64,000 nucleotides of DNA from Bordetella petrii. Its GTDB lineage: Bacteria > Pseudomonadota > Gammaproteobacteria > Burkholderiales > Burkholderiaceae_B. Below are positions 45,877-54,365 of the stretch, piece by piece; the stretch's first letter is position 1, and each line of letters starts with the position of its first letter. The translations under genes and the position numbers were made by a program. Under the pieces are notes generated by a model that worked only from the letters and a program-made list of their open reading frames with translations, searched no databases and was not told the origin of the DNA. The DNA lies in contig NC_010170.1 of the NCBI RefSeq assembly GCF_000067205.1, positions 4,526,001 through 4,590,000 of the forward strand, given 5' to 3'.

Positions 45877-46117
45877 GGCCGCCTCCCTGCGCTTGGGATC
45901 GGGTCTCGCGCTCGGCACGACGGATCTGCGCACGGGCGTTGAGGGCTGCCCGGTGATCGCTGGCCGTCGAACTGGTGTAGATCGCGGCGCAGCCTGCCTT
46001 GGTGAACTTGAGGTGACCGCCCGCCGTGCGCTTGACGTGCCAGCCTTCGCCGACGGCGAACTCGATCAGGGCGCGCAGCCGGCTGTGGCCTCGGGCCAGT
46101 TCATGTGCGTTGGCCAT
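45869..46117 (-). CDS. shi: Small HicA-like/Shi protein
   Basis: 82 aa. A HicA/dsRBD-like core (EGWHVKRTAGGHLKFTKAG), with the GGHLK step where HicA toxins have their catalytic His. No HicB partner is next to it, so it is probably not a toxin unit here. Corresponds to the short gene shi between parA and parB in ICEclc. Overlaps both neighbours; AGGAGG precedes ATG 46117. Confidence 0.75.
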   Translation of the reverse strand: MANAHELARGHSRLRALIEFAVGEGWHVKRTAGGHLKFTKAGCAAIYTSSTASDHRAALNARAQIRRAERETRSQAQGGGHD

Positions 46118-46976
46118 GGGGCCTCCTGGTATCAAGAGGCTGTGGCGGACGGCCGGACACTGCGGCAAATCGATCCTGCCACTGCGGGAGCAATTCGCCG
46201 GCAAGATCGCGCATGGTGGCGAGCGCGGCGGGAGCGACTCTGCCCACTGGCTGGCGGTACTCGACCCGATGCACCGGCAGACCGCGCGTCGCGGCACGCG
46301 GATAAGCCTCAATGGCCGGCACGTCGGTGGCCAGAACCCGAATGCCGGTGTGGCCCTGGAACAGATCGCGCAGCGCCTGCTGGATCAGACGGGCGTTGGC
46401 GGACACCGGATGGACGCGGTTGATGAGCAGGTGCAGCGGCGGCGGCTCGATACCCAGCTGCCGGTACGGCGCAATGTCCGCCAGCAACTGCATGGTGCCG
46501 CGCCGCAGTTCGCGGGCGGCGAGGATTTCCGGGGTCACTGGCGACAGCGCGAGGTCGGAGGCCAGCACCGCCATCTCCAGCAGCACCGAGCGCGCGCCCT
46601 GGGTGTCGATCAGCACCAGGTCGTAGAGGGGGTTCAGTATCGGCAGCAGGTGCCGCAGCCGCAGTCGCCCGTCTGGCGCGTGCAGCAGCAAAGTGTTCAG
46701 TTCGCCTCGGTGGTCGTTGGAGAGCACCAAGTCCAGGCCCGCGATGATCGTGCGGGACACAAGCTGGCCAAGGTCACGCTCGTTGAAGGCCAGCAATTCA
46801 TAGATACCGCCCGGCGCACGATGGGCCAGCTCGTAGTAGGAGGACAAGGTGGGCTGCACATCAAGATCGAGCAACAGCACGCGCAGCCCGGCGTCCGCAG
46901 CGAGACCGCCCAGGTTTGCGACCGTGGTGGTCTTGCCGACCCCGCCTTTGGTTGAAATGATGGATACGACCTGCAT
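46101..46976 (-). CDS. parA: ParA-family ATPase
   Basis: 291 aa. Deviant Walker A STKGGVGKTT at residues 8-17, LLLDLDVQPTLSSYY (A') and VLIDTQG (B). Typical of soj/ParA-type partition ATPases; on ICEs it may stabilise the excised form or help regulate. Second gene of the alpA operon. Confidence 0.94.
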   Translation of the reverse strand: MQVVSIISTKGGVGKTTTVANLGGLAADAGLRVLLLDLDVQPTLSSYYELAHRAPGGIYELLAFNERDLGQLVSRTIIAGLDLVLSNDHRGELNTLLLHAPDGRLRLRHLLPILNPLYDLVLIDTQGARSVLLEMAVLASDLALSPVTPEILAARELRRGTMQLLADIAPYRQLGIEPPPLHLLINRVHPVSANARLIQQALRDLFQGHTGIRVLATDVPAIEAYPRAATRGLPVHRVEYRQPVGRVAPAALATMRDLAGELLPQWQDRFAAVSGRPPQPLDTRRPHGQRT

Positions 46977-47018
46977 GGCGTTCTCCGTGTCAGGATGGAA
47001 AGTCCGCGGGAGAACGGG

Positions 47019-47231
47019 TCAGGCCCTGTTGTTGACGCGCTCGTCGATCCACTGATCGATTTCGATGGAGTCCCAGCCCACGGCGCGCACGCCCAGACGC
47101 AGCGCCTGCGGGAACTGGCGTTTCTTCATCAGGTTGTAGATGTGGGCGCGCTTGAAACCGGATTTCGCTTCGACTTCTTCCAGGCGCAGGATGCGGCGCT
47201 CGTTTGGCGGCAGTACAGGTGTTTGCGACAT
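47019..47231 (-). CDS. alpA: AlpA-family transcriptional regulator
   Basis: 70 aa. Winged-helix/HTH of the AlpA/excisionase type (RLEEVEAKSGFKRAHIYNLMKKRQFPQALRLG). First gene of the alpA-parA-shi-bisDC operon. ATG 47231 after AGGAG; an in-frame GTG abuts that site and is unlikely. Confidence 0.9.
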   Translation of the reverse strand: MSQTPVLPPNERRILRLEEVEAKSGFKRAHIYNLMKKRQFPQALRLGVRAVGWDSIEIDQWIDERVNNRA

Positions 47232-47264
47232 GGCGGTCACTCCTGAACGCTCAGTGGCGTTTGT

Positions 47265-47318
47265 TGGCGTGACCTCTATTCAATAGACACGGCAGCGAAA
47301 AGACATTGCAAATGCAAT
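47265..47318 (-). promoter_or_regulatory. Probable alpA operon promoter with ATTGCA palindrome
   Basis: A perfect 6-bp inverted repeat ATTGCA-AA-TGCAAT at 47305-47318 overlaps a TTGCAA -35-like box on the minus strand, followed at 18 bases by TCTATT. In ICEclc the alpA promoter is the target of the BisR activator, so this is a candidate site; unproven. Confidence 0.45.
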
Positions 47319-47349
47319 CTCCGCGACTGCACATACAAGCTGGCAAATC

Positions 47350-48105
47350 TCAGCGGGAGGCGCTACGCAACCGGCGCCTGGCGGTGGCGAACTTGCCGTT
47401 CAATGTCCGCTCCGCGATACCCATGGCGCCGCTGTGATGGGCGACCAGCGCGCTGACCACGGCCTCCTGCGTCTTGAAGCTGGAGTACGGCGTGCCCGAT
47501 GGCGACTGGCCGAGCATCAGCTCTAACAGGCCGCCAACGATGTTCAGGTAGGTGGCCTCGGCCCGATCACTGATCGGACACTGCGCGCATGCCGAAATCA
47601 CCGTGGACTGCTTGAGCAGCGCGTCATGCTTGTCCTGCAACTCGCGAAGCTGACGTTTGGTCTGTTCCAGGGCGGATTTCAAACCCTGGCGTTCGACCAG
47701 CATGGCTTGCCCTGTTTCCAGAGAGATGAAGGGATGGATGATGCGCTCGCTGCGGGAGAAGAGAAAGCCGGGCCGCTGCTCGGGGTAGTGCTGGCGCATC
47801 CAGCACTTCAGATCGACATGACGTACCGTCAGATCAGGCGATTCGATCAACGCGGTGTCGCGTGTCGTGATGCCATGCTGCCCGAAGGGCAGTTCCCCGT
47901 TGAGGATGCCGTCATAGATGCGGTCGGTGTACAGCCGCAGTTCGCCCAAACGCGGGCAGTCCAGCGACTGCGGCAGATCCATAGGCGACGAGACCGAAGC
48001 CAGGATCACCTGCTCGTATCGCAGCAGTCCGGCCCAGCGGATGGACGCTTCGAGCGGGCGGTAGAACACCTTTGATGTTGGTGCATCATTTTTGTTCTCG
48101 TGCAT
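47350..48105 (-). CDS. ICE coiled-coil protein near integrase, unknown function
   Basis: 251 aa, soluble. The N-terminal domain is uncharacterised; a coiled coil spans about residues 143-175 (KSALEQTKRQLRELQDKHDALL); then CAQC; and a C-terminal helical part (RTLNGKFATARRRL). Similar proteins lie beside integrase genes in Pseudomonas ICEs under misleading kinase names; no kinase motif is present here. AAGGAG precedes ATG 48105. A regulatory role is only inference. Confidence 0.68.
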   Translation of the reverse strand: MHENKNDAPTSKVFYRPLEASIRWAGLLRYEQVILASVSSPMDLPQSLDCPRLGELRLYTDRIYDGILNGELPFGQHGITTRDTALIESPDLTVRHVDLKCWMRQHYPEQRPGFLFSRSERIIHPFISLETGQAMLVERQGLKSALEQTKRQLRELQDKHDALLKQSTVISACAQCPISDRAEATYLNIVGGLLELMLGQSPSGTPYSSFKTQEAVVSALVAHHSGAMGIAERTLNGKFATARRRLRSASR

Positions 48106-48669
48106 GCTCCGTCTCCTTCCAGGAGAAGAACTACAGGGCCGACTGCTTTTGCAGCCGTCCTCATGGTCGGCCTGTTGTCCGCGCAAGACGCGAGTGATGA
48201 CGCCCGCTTTTGATGACTTCTGATCAGTTCGCGCAATGAGTAGGCGTTGTGTGCTCGATGTGCAAAAATCCATCGGGCACAAGAAAACCGAGCGTCTGTC
48301 GCGGCTCGACAGTGACGCTTGCGCTATCAGGATCGTGAGAAGTGGCTGCTCTCGCAAAACCGTATCGGTATGGTCTGATGCGCCAGCGGTTTCAAAAAGC
48401 GGCGAACGCTCGGAATCTATTGATCGGGGCTTGAGATTGGCAACGAAAATCCGCTGGTGTCATATCCGATCGAGATACTGATATAGCGAGATAGCATTAC
48501 CGAGAAGTCGCCTATGGTGACTGCCGAGCGCTGATCCGACGCTAAACGCTGCCTGCCAAAACGTGGAAATTGCGAGTTGGCCGCGCAGAAGACGGATGGG
48601 CGGCCATGCGAAGCGATCGACGTTCCCTCCTTTGACCTTGACCGGACGGTGCTGCCGCCCGGCCTCAGC
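48106..48669. other. 564-base stretch between integrase and 47350-48105 gene, no gene supported
   Basis: Short open frames on both strands lack ribosome sites. It should contain the promoter of the 47350-48105 gene and the end of the integrase transcript. A set of GAGATA/GATATA repeats around 48472-48498 is the only low-GC patch and is a promoter candidate. Confidence 0.5.
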
Positions 48670-50598
48670 TCAACGGGCGACGGGATCTTCGGGCATATCA
48701 ACCAACATTGCCGTTTTTACCAGGCGCTCTACAGTCTGCCTGGCCAGCACCGGAGACGCCTCCGATTGCTCTGCAAGCTCATCGGTTTCTATGGTATGTG
48801 CGGCGACCAGTCGAGCTGCAAGATGCAGGTTGGTCGGATCGACGGCCTCGATGACTGGACACTTGCCCAGGGCATCGTATGGCCGCAGCAGTGCGTGATA
48901 GATGTGCCAGGTGTCGATACCGCGCGGCACCAGCTTCAGGACAGCCTGAATCAGCTTGCGCTTGATGGGGTCGAGTTGCCAGTCCGGGACGCGCTGCCCA
49001 CGGTGACCCAGATGGATCGACAGGAGATTGCCGGCCTGAATCTCGTAAGTGATCCAGCGGCGGGACTTGCCAACCAGCTTGGCGTAATCGGCCACCGACA
49101 GGTTGTGGGATGCCTCGAATATCTCCAGCAATTGCAAGCGCTCGCGCTGCACCTCTGACAGCGTGGGTCGCGCGTACTCGGGCAGATGCACCGCCGAAAG
49201 TCGATAGACGGAAGCTGGAACCGCTGGTGCATCGGGTGCAGGCGCAACGATCAACTGAGGGGCGTTTGGATTCAGGGCGGGCGGCTGCGCTGCCGCCTGT
49301 CCGGCGATTGTGGGCAGGCCCTGCAACGTGATGGTCAAGTGCGTGCTGGCAACTTCGACCTGATTCTGCTCGAACAAGTCCAGCCGGTCGGCCCAGTCCT
49401 GCATCATGACGCGGCGTTGCTCGACGTACTCGGCGTGGTTGTAGGTCGCGCTGATCCGATCCGGATCGGCATGCGAAAGTTGGGCGTCTACCCACTTGGG
49501 CGGATACCCCAATTCATTGAGCGCAGTCGAGATGGTGGCGCGAACGCCATGCCCAGTGAGTTGGTCTTCATAGCCCATACGCTTGAGCGCGCCATTGAGC
49601 GTGTTCTCGCTCAGAGGGTTTTTCAGGCACCAATCACCGGGGATGAGATACACCTGTGCTGGCTTCAGATTTCCCAGCAAATGACGAACGACCTCTTGTG
49701 CCTGCAACGACAGTGGCACGATGTATGGCGGGATGTCGGCGAAACGCTGGCGCTTCTTCTTGGTGAGCTGCTTGCGTTGCTTGAGCCTGACAACCGGGAT
49801 GATCCACAGACCGCGCTCCAGATCAAACTGATCGGGCGTGGCGTAGCGCAATTCACCGGTGCGCACGCCCGTGAGCAGCAGCAGACGTAGACCCAGTTGC
49901 GTATTCAGGCGACCGCTGTACTTGCGCAACGTCTGCAGCATTGCCGGCAGCTCGGGCATGCGCAAAAAGGGATTGTTCTCCACCGGGGGCAGCGGCATCG
50001 CCACCACGTCCAAATCCTTGGCCGGGTTGTCGCCCATGTTGGGCACCACCACCGAGGCGTAGGTGAATAGCTGGCTGAACCAGGTGCGCAGCTTCTCGGC
50101 CACCGACAGCGAGCCACGCTTTTCCACTCTGCCGATGATGTCCAGCAGGTGGGCGCGGGTGACGTCGTAGATGGTCAGGTGGCGCAATACGGGAAACACG
50201 TCCTTGGCGAAGACGCGCCCGATCTGCTTGGGCGTACTTTGGCGGCCCTCATTTTCCAGAGAGAGGCTGCGGTGGGCCAGCCATTTGTCGTAGATGGCCT
50301 GGAAGGTGTGCTCGCCCGCCAGGACGATGGCGTGGCGCTTGCGCTTGCGCTCCGAATGCGGGTTGATGCCCTTGGCCAGCATGGCCCGGGCCTCGTCGCG
50401 CAGATTGCGAGCGTCTTTCAGGGAAAGCGCGGGATAGCCACCGAAGGACATGCGCTCGCGCTTGCCGCCCCAAGTGAAGCGGAAGTGCCAGGCCTTGAAG
50501 CCGGTGGCGGAGATGTAGAAGTAGAGACCGTCGAAATCGACAAGCGAATACGCCTTGCCGGTCACCTTGGCCTGTCGAACCTGGAGGTCTGAAAGCAT
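48670..50598 (-). CDS. int: ICE integrase, P4-type tyrosine recombinase (IntB13-like)
   Basis: 642 aa. DUF4102-type arm-binding N-terminus (SDLQVRQAKVTGKAYSLVD), core-binding region, and catalytic residues R (LLTGVRTGELR), H-x-x-R (LTGHGVRATIS), H (AQLSHADPD) and Y (SATYNHAEY). The C-terminal extension of about 230 aa is typical of IntB13, the ICEclc enzyme (657 aa), which also targets tRNA-Gly. Starts 240 bases from the tRNA 3' end and reads away from it, as usual for tRNA-inserted ICEs. Confidence 0.95.
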   Translation of the reverse strand: MLSDLQVRQAKVTGKAYSLVDFDGLYFYISATGFKAWHFRFTWGGKRERMSFGGYPALSLKDARNLRDEARAMLAKGINPHSERKRKRHAIVLAGEHTFQAIYDKWLAHRSLSLENEGRQSTPKQIGRVFAKDVFPVLRHLTIYDVTRAHLLDIIGRVEKRGSLSVAEKLRTWFSQLFTYASVVVPNMGDNPAKDLDVVAMPLPPVENNPFLRMPELPAMLQTLRKYSGRLNTQLGLRLLLLTGVRTGELRYATPDQFDLERGLWIIPVVRLKQRKQLTKKKRQRFADIPPYIVPLSLQAQEVVRHLLGNLKPAQVYLIPGDWCLKNPLSENTLNGALKRMGYEDQLTGHGVRATISTALNELGYPPKWVDAQLSHADPDRISATYNHAEYVEQRRVMMQDWADRLDLFEQNQVEVASTHLTITLQGLPTIAGQAAAQPPALNPNAPQLIVAPAPDAPAVPASVYRLSAVHLPEYARPTLSEVQRERLQLLEIFEASHNLSVADYAKLVGKSRRWITYEIQAGNLLSIHLGHRGQRVPDWQLDPIKRKLIQAVLKLVPRGIDTWHIYHALLRPYDALGKCPVIEAVDPTNLHLAARLVAAHTIETDELAEQSEASPVLARQTVERLVKTAMLVDMPEDPVAR

Positions 50599-50663
50599 GA
50601 GCCCAACTCCTGCGAAGCGAGTTGGATGCCATGTTCCCGACGGAACCCCGGCTCCTCCAGCAA

Positions 50664-50691
50664 CAATACGGTTTTGGGGACCTCCGTATTG
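50664..50691. promoter_or_regulatory. 8-bp inverted repeat in attachment region
   Basis: CAATACGG and CCGTATTG around 12 bases, 66 bases before the integrase start. Candidate operator or recombination arm site. Confidence 0.45.
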
Positions 50692-50753
50692 CCAGTGTAC
50701 CGCTCAACGTACCAGTTAGAACCGGCTGGGAGTGGATTTCGCTGGATGTCAGT

Positions 50754-50782
50754 GGATTGAGATCAGGTAAAAATCTCAATCC
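50754..50782. promoter_or_regulatory. 10-bp perfect inverted repeat in attachment region
   Basis: GGATTGAGAT and ATCTCAATCC around 9 bases, about 57 bases inside the ICE end. Could be an integrase arm site or a stop signal for tRNA readthrough into int. Confidence 0.45.
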
Positions 50783-50838
50783 TGACAATGACTTACGACG
50801 TTCTCTGGCGTTCGGTGGAAGTCCCTGGAAAGTCGAAG

Positions 50839-50856
50839 TGGAGCGGGTGATGGGAA
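50839..50856 (-). other. ICE attachment core (att) in tRNA-Gly 3' end
   Basis: The last 18 tRNA bases, TTCCCATCACCCGCTCCA, resemble the 18-bp core used by ICEclc-type elements at tRNA-Gly. The second copy should be at the other ICE end outside the window, so the core length is inferred. Confidence 0.65.
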
Positions 50857-50912
50857 TCGAACCCACGCTTGAGGCTTGGGAAGCCGCCGTTCTACCATTG
50901 AACTACACCCGC
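50839..50912 (-). tRNA. tRNA-Gly (anticodon CCC)
   Basis: 74 nt including encoded CCA. Acceptor GCGGGTG/CACCCGC pairs perfectly; D arm GTTC/GAAC; T arm GTGGG/CCCAT with TTCGATT loop; anticodon loop TTCCCAA gives CCC. The anticodon stem has one C-U mismatch. ICE integration kept the gene whole because the core duplicates the 3' end. Confidence 0.95.
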
Positions 50913-50956
50913 TTAGGTGTCGTACTGCGCCCATGCAGACGCAGCAGAGGAATCGA

Positions 50957-50962
50957 ATTATA
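50957..50962 (-). promoter_or_regulatory. Possible -10 box of tRNA-Gly
   Basis: TATAAT on the minus strand 45 bases before the tRNA 5' end; a matching -35 is not clear. Confidence 0.4.
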
Positions 50963-50992
50963 GCGAGGTTTCGGGCCGGCCGCGCGGCAATG

Positions 50993-51027
50993 AAAAAGGC
51001 GCCTGCTCCCTCAAAGAGCCAGGCGCC
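50993..51027 (-). terminator. Rho-independent terminator of the Bug gene
   Basis: Minus strand: GGCGCCTG, loop, CAGGCGCC, then five T; 24 bases after the stop at 51051. Confidence 0.85.
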
Positions 51028-51050
51028 CGGCGTGTCCTAGCCAACCAGCC

Positions 51051-52043
51051 TTAGTTGGCCTTGATTCCAGCGGCTTTCACGACTTTGCCCCAGCGATCGT
51101 ATTCTTGCTGGGTGTATTCGCCCAGTTTGGCCGGGTCCATGAATTCGGCTTCGGCGCCCTGCTCGGCGGCCTTCTTCCTGAACTCGGGGGTCTTCATGAT
51201 GCCCTCGATCGTGCCGGCCAGCTTGTCCACCACCGCCTGCGGCGTGTTGGCCGGCGCGTACATCGCGAACCACGACGACACCAGCAGGTCGGGGTAACCG
51301 GCTTCCGCGGCCGTCGGCACATCGGGCAGCGAATCCAGGCGTTTCGGGCCGGTGACGGCCAGCGCGCGCAGCTTGCCCGTCTTGATGTGGGGAATCAGCG
51401 GCGGCGGGGTGGTGATGGTCAGGTCGACGGCGCCGCCCAGCAGGTCGGTCAGCGCGGGACCGGTGCCCTTGTAGGGGATGTGGGTCATGTTGATGCCGGC
51501 CATCTGCTTGAGCAGCTCGGTGGCTACGTGCTGCAGCGCGCCGTTACCCGACGAGGCGTAGTTCAGCTTGTCGGGATTGGCCTTGGCGTAGGCCACCAGT
51601 TCTTTTAGCGAATGCACCGGCAGGCTGGGACGCACCACGATCACCTGCGGGGCCGACAGGATGTTGGCGATGGGCGCGAAATCCTTGATGGGATCCCAGC
51701 CTTGCGGAGGCTGCACGTGCGGAGAAATGGCGTTATAGCCCGAGTACTGCAGCAGCAGCGTGTAGCCGTCGGGCGCGGCCTTGGCCACGGCCTGCGAAGC
51801 AATGGCGCCCGACGCGCCGGGCTTGTTTTCCACGACCACGCTCTGGCCCAGGGCCTCGCCCAGGGGTTGGGCGATCAGGCGGGCAGCCAGGTCGGTCGTG
51901 CCGCCAGGCGCGGCCGGCACCAGCAGCGTGATGGGGCGGTCGGGATAATCGGCCGCCAGCGCGCCGGCGGGGCTGGCGGCAACCGCCAGGGTGGCGGCGG
52001 CCAGGCAGGCGCGCAGCGGTTTCGACAGGAAGGGGATGCTCAT
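51051..52043 (-). CDS. Bug-family tripartite tricarboxylate transporter solute-binding protein
   Basis: 330 aa with a signal peptide (about 1-30). Family landmarks YPDRPITLLVPAAPGGTTD, VVENKPGASGAIAS, PDGYTLLL and LPDVPTAAEAGYPD are present. Periplasmic substrate capture for TTT-type uptake or sensing; the ligand is unknown. Hundreds of paralogues occur in Bordetella and relatives. It probably belongs with the CoA-transferase and lyase genes upstream, with a gap of 64 bases. Confidence 0.93.
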   Translation of the reverse strand: MSIPFLSKPLRACLAAATLAVAASPAGALAADYPDRPITLLVPAAPGGTTDLAARLIAQPLGEALGQSVVVENKPGASGAIASQAVAKAAPDGYTLLLQYSGYNAISPHVQPPQGWDPIKDFAPIANILSAPQVIVVRPSLPVHSLKELVAYAKANPDKLNYASSGNGALQHVATELLKQMAGINMTHIPYKGTGPALTDLLGGAVDLTITTPPPLIPHIKTGKLRALAVTGPKRLDSLPDVPTAAEAGYPDLLVSSWFAMYAPANTPQAVVDKLAGTIEGIMKTPEFRKKAAEQGAEAEFMDPAKLGEYTQQEYDRWGKVVKAAGIKAN

Positions 52044-52107
52044 GAGTGTAGGTCTCCTGGTGATTTGTTATCGGTAAGCAAACAATTGCGCCTGAAAAAC
52101 GCCCGGG

Positions 52108-53058
52108 TCAGGCGGGCCCGAACCGCTCGGCCAGCCATGCGGGCGGCGCGTGAGTGGCCAGCCGATGGCCGGCAGCCAACATGGGGGTGGAAAACTCGCG
52201 CTGCACCAGCTGCGGCAGGCCGCGCACGATGGCCAGCAAAGCCGGCAGGTCTACACCGGTCTCGATGCCCATGCACTGGAACATATGCACCAGCTCTTCG
52301 GTGTTCACGTTGCCGCTGGCGCCGGGCGCGAAGGGGCAGCCGCCCAGGCCGCCCGCGGCGGCATCGAAGCGCGCCACGCCGGTCTGCCAGGCTGCGATGG
52401 CGTTGGCCAGGGCCATGCCGCGGGTATTGTGCAAATGCGCGGTCAGCGGAATACCAGGCACGGCGCGCGCCACCTGTTCGCACAGGTCGGCCACCTGGGT
52501 GGGATAGGCCATGCCGGTGGTGTCACACAGGGTGATACCGGCCGCGCCGGCTTCCGCCAGGCTGCCGGCCAAGCGCAGCACATCGCCAACCGGCACGTCC
52601 CCGTCGAAGGGACAACCGAACGCGGTGGACAGCGACACGTTGCAGGGCACGCCCGCACCCTGGGCAGCCTGCAGAATGTTGATAAGCTCGGCCAGCGACT
52701 GATCGCGCGTCATGCGCAGATTGGCGCGGTTGTGGGTTTCGCTGGACGACATCACCAGGTTCAGCTCATCGGTGCCGACTTCCAGCGCACGCTCCAGGCC
52801 GCGGATATTCGGCACCAGCGCGGTATATACGACGCCGGGGCGACGCTGGATACGCCGCATGACTTCCTGCGCGTCGGCCAGCGCGGGAATGGCCTTGGGC
52901 GAAGTGAAGCTGGTGACTTCGATGCGGGCGTAGCCGCAGGCCGACAGGCCGTCGACAAACGCCACCTTCTGGTCGGTGGGCACGAAGGCTTTTTCAATCT
53001 GCAAGCCGTCGCGCGGGCCGACCTCGTTGACTTCTATGCGAGAAGCGCCGGTGTTCAT
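52108..53058 (-). CDS. Hydroxymethylglutaryl-CoA lyase family protein
   Basis: 316 aa TIM-barrel lyase. VGPRDGLQ near residue 12, and the signature GGLGGCPFAPGASGNV with the active-site Cys near 265. Metal ligands are expected in D14 and the HLHN motif. HMG-CoA lyases cleave 3-hydroxy-3-methylglutaryl-CoA; when paired with a class III CoA-transferase they may act on other 3-hydroxyacyl-CoAs such as citramalyl-type substrates. The start overlaps the transferase stop by ATGA. Confidence 0.9.
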   Translation of the reverse strand: MNTGASRIEVNEVGPRDGLQIEKAFVPTDQKVAFVDGLSACGYARIEVTSFTSPKAIPALADAQEVMRRIQRRPGVVYTALVPNIRGLERALEVGTDELNLVMSSSETHNRANLRMTRDQSLAELINILQAAQGAGVPCNVSLSTAFGCPFDGDVPVGDVLRLAGSLAEAGAAGITLCDTTGMAYPTQVADLCEQVARAVPGIPLTAHLHNTRGMALANAIAAWQTGVARFDAAAGGLGGCPFAPGASGNVNTEELVHMFQCMGIETGVDLPALLAIVRGLPQLVQREFSTPMLAAGHRLATHAPPAWLAERFGPA

Positions 53059-54248
53059 GCGATGACTCCACGGGCGCGCAGTTGCGCGCGCTGTTCGTCG
53101 GTAAGGCCGGCCGCGGCCAGCACGGCATCGGTGTGCTCGCCCAGGGTGGGCGCCCGGTCGTGGATGGAGCCAGGATTGGCGGACAGCATGGGAAACACCG
53201 CCGGCATCTCAACGCGCACGCCGCTGGCGCCCTGGATTTCGGCAATGGCGTTGCGGGCACGGTAGTGCGGGTCGCGCGCGATGTCGGCCACGTTGTAGAT
53301 GCGTCCGCTGGGCACGCCGGCCTCGCGCATCGCTTCCAGCACGTCATCGATGCTGCGTTCGGCAGTCCAGGCGCTGATGGCGCCGTCGATTTCTTCCACG
53401 CGCGCGGCGCGGCCATCGTTGTGCGCCAGCGCCGGATCCTGTCCCAGGTCGTCGCGGCCGATGCGGGCCATCAGGCGCTGATAAATAGTGTCGCCATTGC
53501 CGGCGATCAGCACGTAGCCATCGCGGCAGCGATAGGCATTGGACGGCGCGATGCCGGGCAGCGACGCGCCGGCCGGCTCGCGCACCGCGCCGAAGGCGGT
53601 GTATTCCGGCAGCAGGCTTTCGGTCAGGTTGAACAGACTTTCGTACAGGGCGGCGTCGATCACCTGCCCTTCGCCGCCGCGCGCATCGCGCTGGTACAAG
53701 GCCAGCAGCACGCCCAGGGCGCCGTGCAAACCGGCAATGGTGTCGCCCAACGACAAGCCTGCGCGCACCGGCGCGCGGCCGGGCTCGCCGTTCAGGTAGC
53801 GCAGGCCCGCCATGGCTTCGCCAATGGCGGCAAAACCCGGTTCACGCGCCTTGGGCCCGGTCTGGCCGTAGCCCGAGATGCGCAGCATGATCAGGCGCGG
53901 ATTCAGGGCATGCAGGGTTTCCCACGACAGCCCCCATTTTTCCAGGGTGCCGGGGCGGAAATTCTCGATCAGCACGTCGGCCTGCGTGGCCAGCATGCGG
54001 ATGATTTCCTGGCCTTCTTGCTGGCGCAGATCTACGCACACCGATTGCTTGTTGCGCGACTGAGCTTCCCACCAAACCGAGGTGCCTTCATGCAGCAAGC
54101 GCCATTTGCGCAGCGGGTCGCCCAGGCCGGGCGGTTCGATCTTGATGACCTGGGCGCCGAAGTCCGCCAGGGTCTTGGCGGCGAACGGGCCGGCGATCAG
54201 TTGGCCGAGTTCCAGCACACGTATGCCGGCGAGTATCTGCCCTGCCAT
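53055..54248 (-). CDS. Class III CoA-transferase (CaiB/BaiF)
   Basis: 397 aa. Family motifs RVLELGQLIAGPFAAKTLADFGAQVIKIE (N-terminus, split over residues 9-38), NRNKQSVCVDLRQQEGQ-like segment, and ENFRPGTLEKWGL; the catalytic Asp is expected near residue 168 (GLSLGDTIAG). Moves CoA between carboxylic acids, probably making the lyase substrate. Start ATG 54248 after GGAG; 54263 has no ribosome site. Confidence 0.9.
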   Translation of the reverse strand: MAGQILAGIRVLELGQLIAGPFAAKTLADFGAQVIKIEPPGLGDPLRKWRLLHEGTSVWWEAQSRNKQSVCVDLRQQEGQEIIRMLATQADVLIENFRPGTLEKWGLSWETLHALNPRLIMLRISGYGQTGPKAREPGFAAIGEAMAGLRYLNGEPGRAPVRAGLSLGDTIAGLHGALGVLLALYQRDARGGEGQVIDAALYESLFNLTESLLPEYTAFGAVREPAGASLPGIAPSNAYRCRDGYVLIAGNGDTIYQRLMARIGRDDLGQDPALAHNDGRAARVEEIDGAISAWTAERSIDDVLEAMREAGVPSGRIYNVADIARDPHYRARNAIAEIQGASGVRVEMPAVFPMLSANPGSIHDRAPTLGEHTDAVLAAAGLTDEQRAQLRARGVIA

Positions 54249-54365
54249 GCCTGCTCCAGACATCCAAATGATTGATGACGGCGGCAGTGTGCGCGAAACG
54301 GCCGGATGCCGGAATATTTATTGTGGGAAACGGGGGTTTCCCAAACGAGAAAGCCCCCTGTCGGA

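Noticed and set aside
45869..46117. HicA toxin of a toxin-antitoxin pair
   Set aside because: No HicB-like gene next to it; position equals shi of ICEclc.
48236..48481. 81-aa plus-strand frame between integrase and coiled-coil gene
   Set aside because: No ribosome site, no homology recognised, and opposite to all ICE genes.
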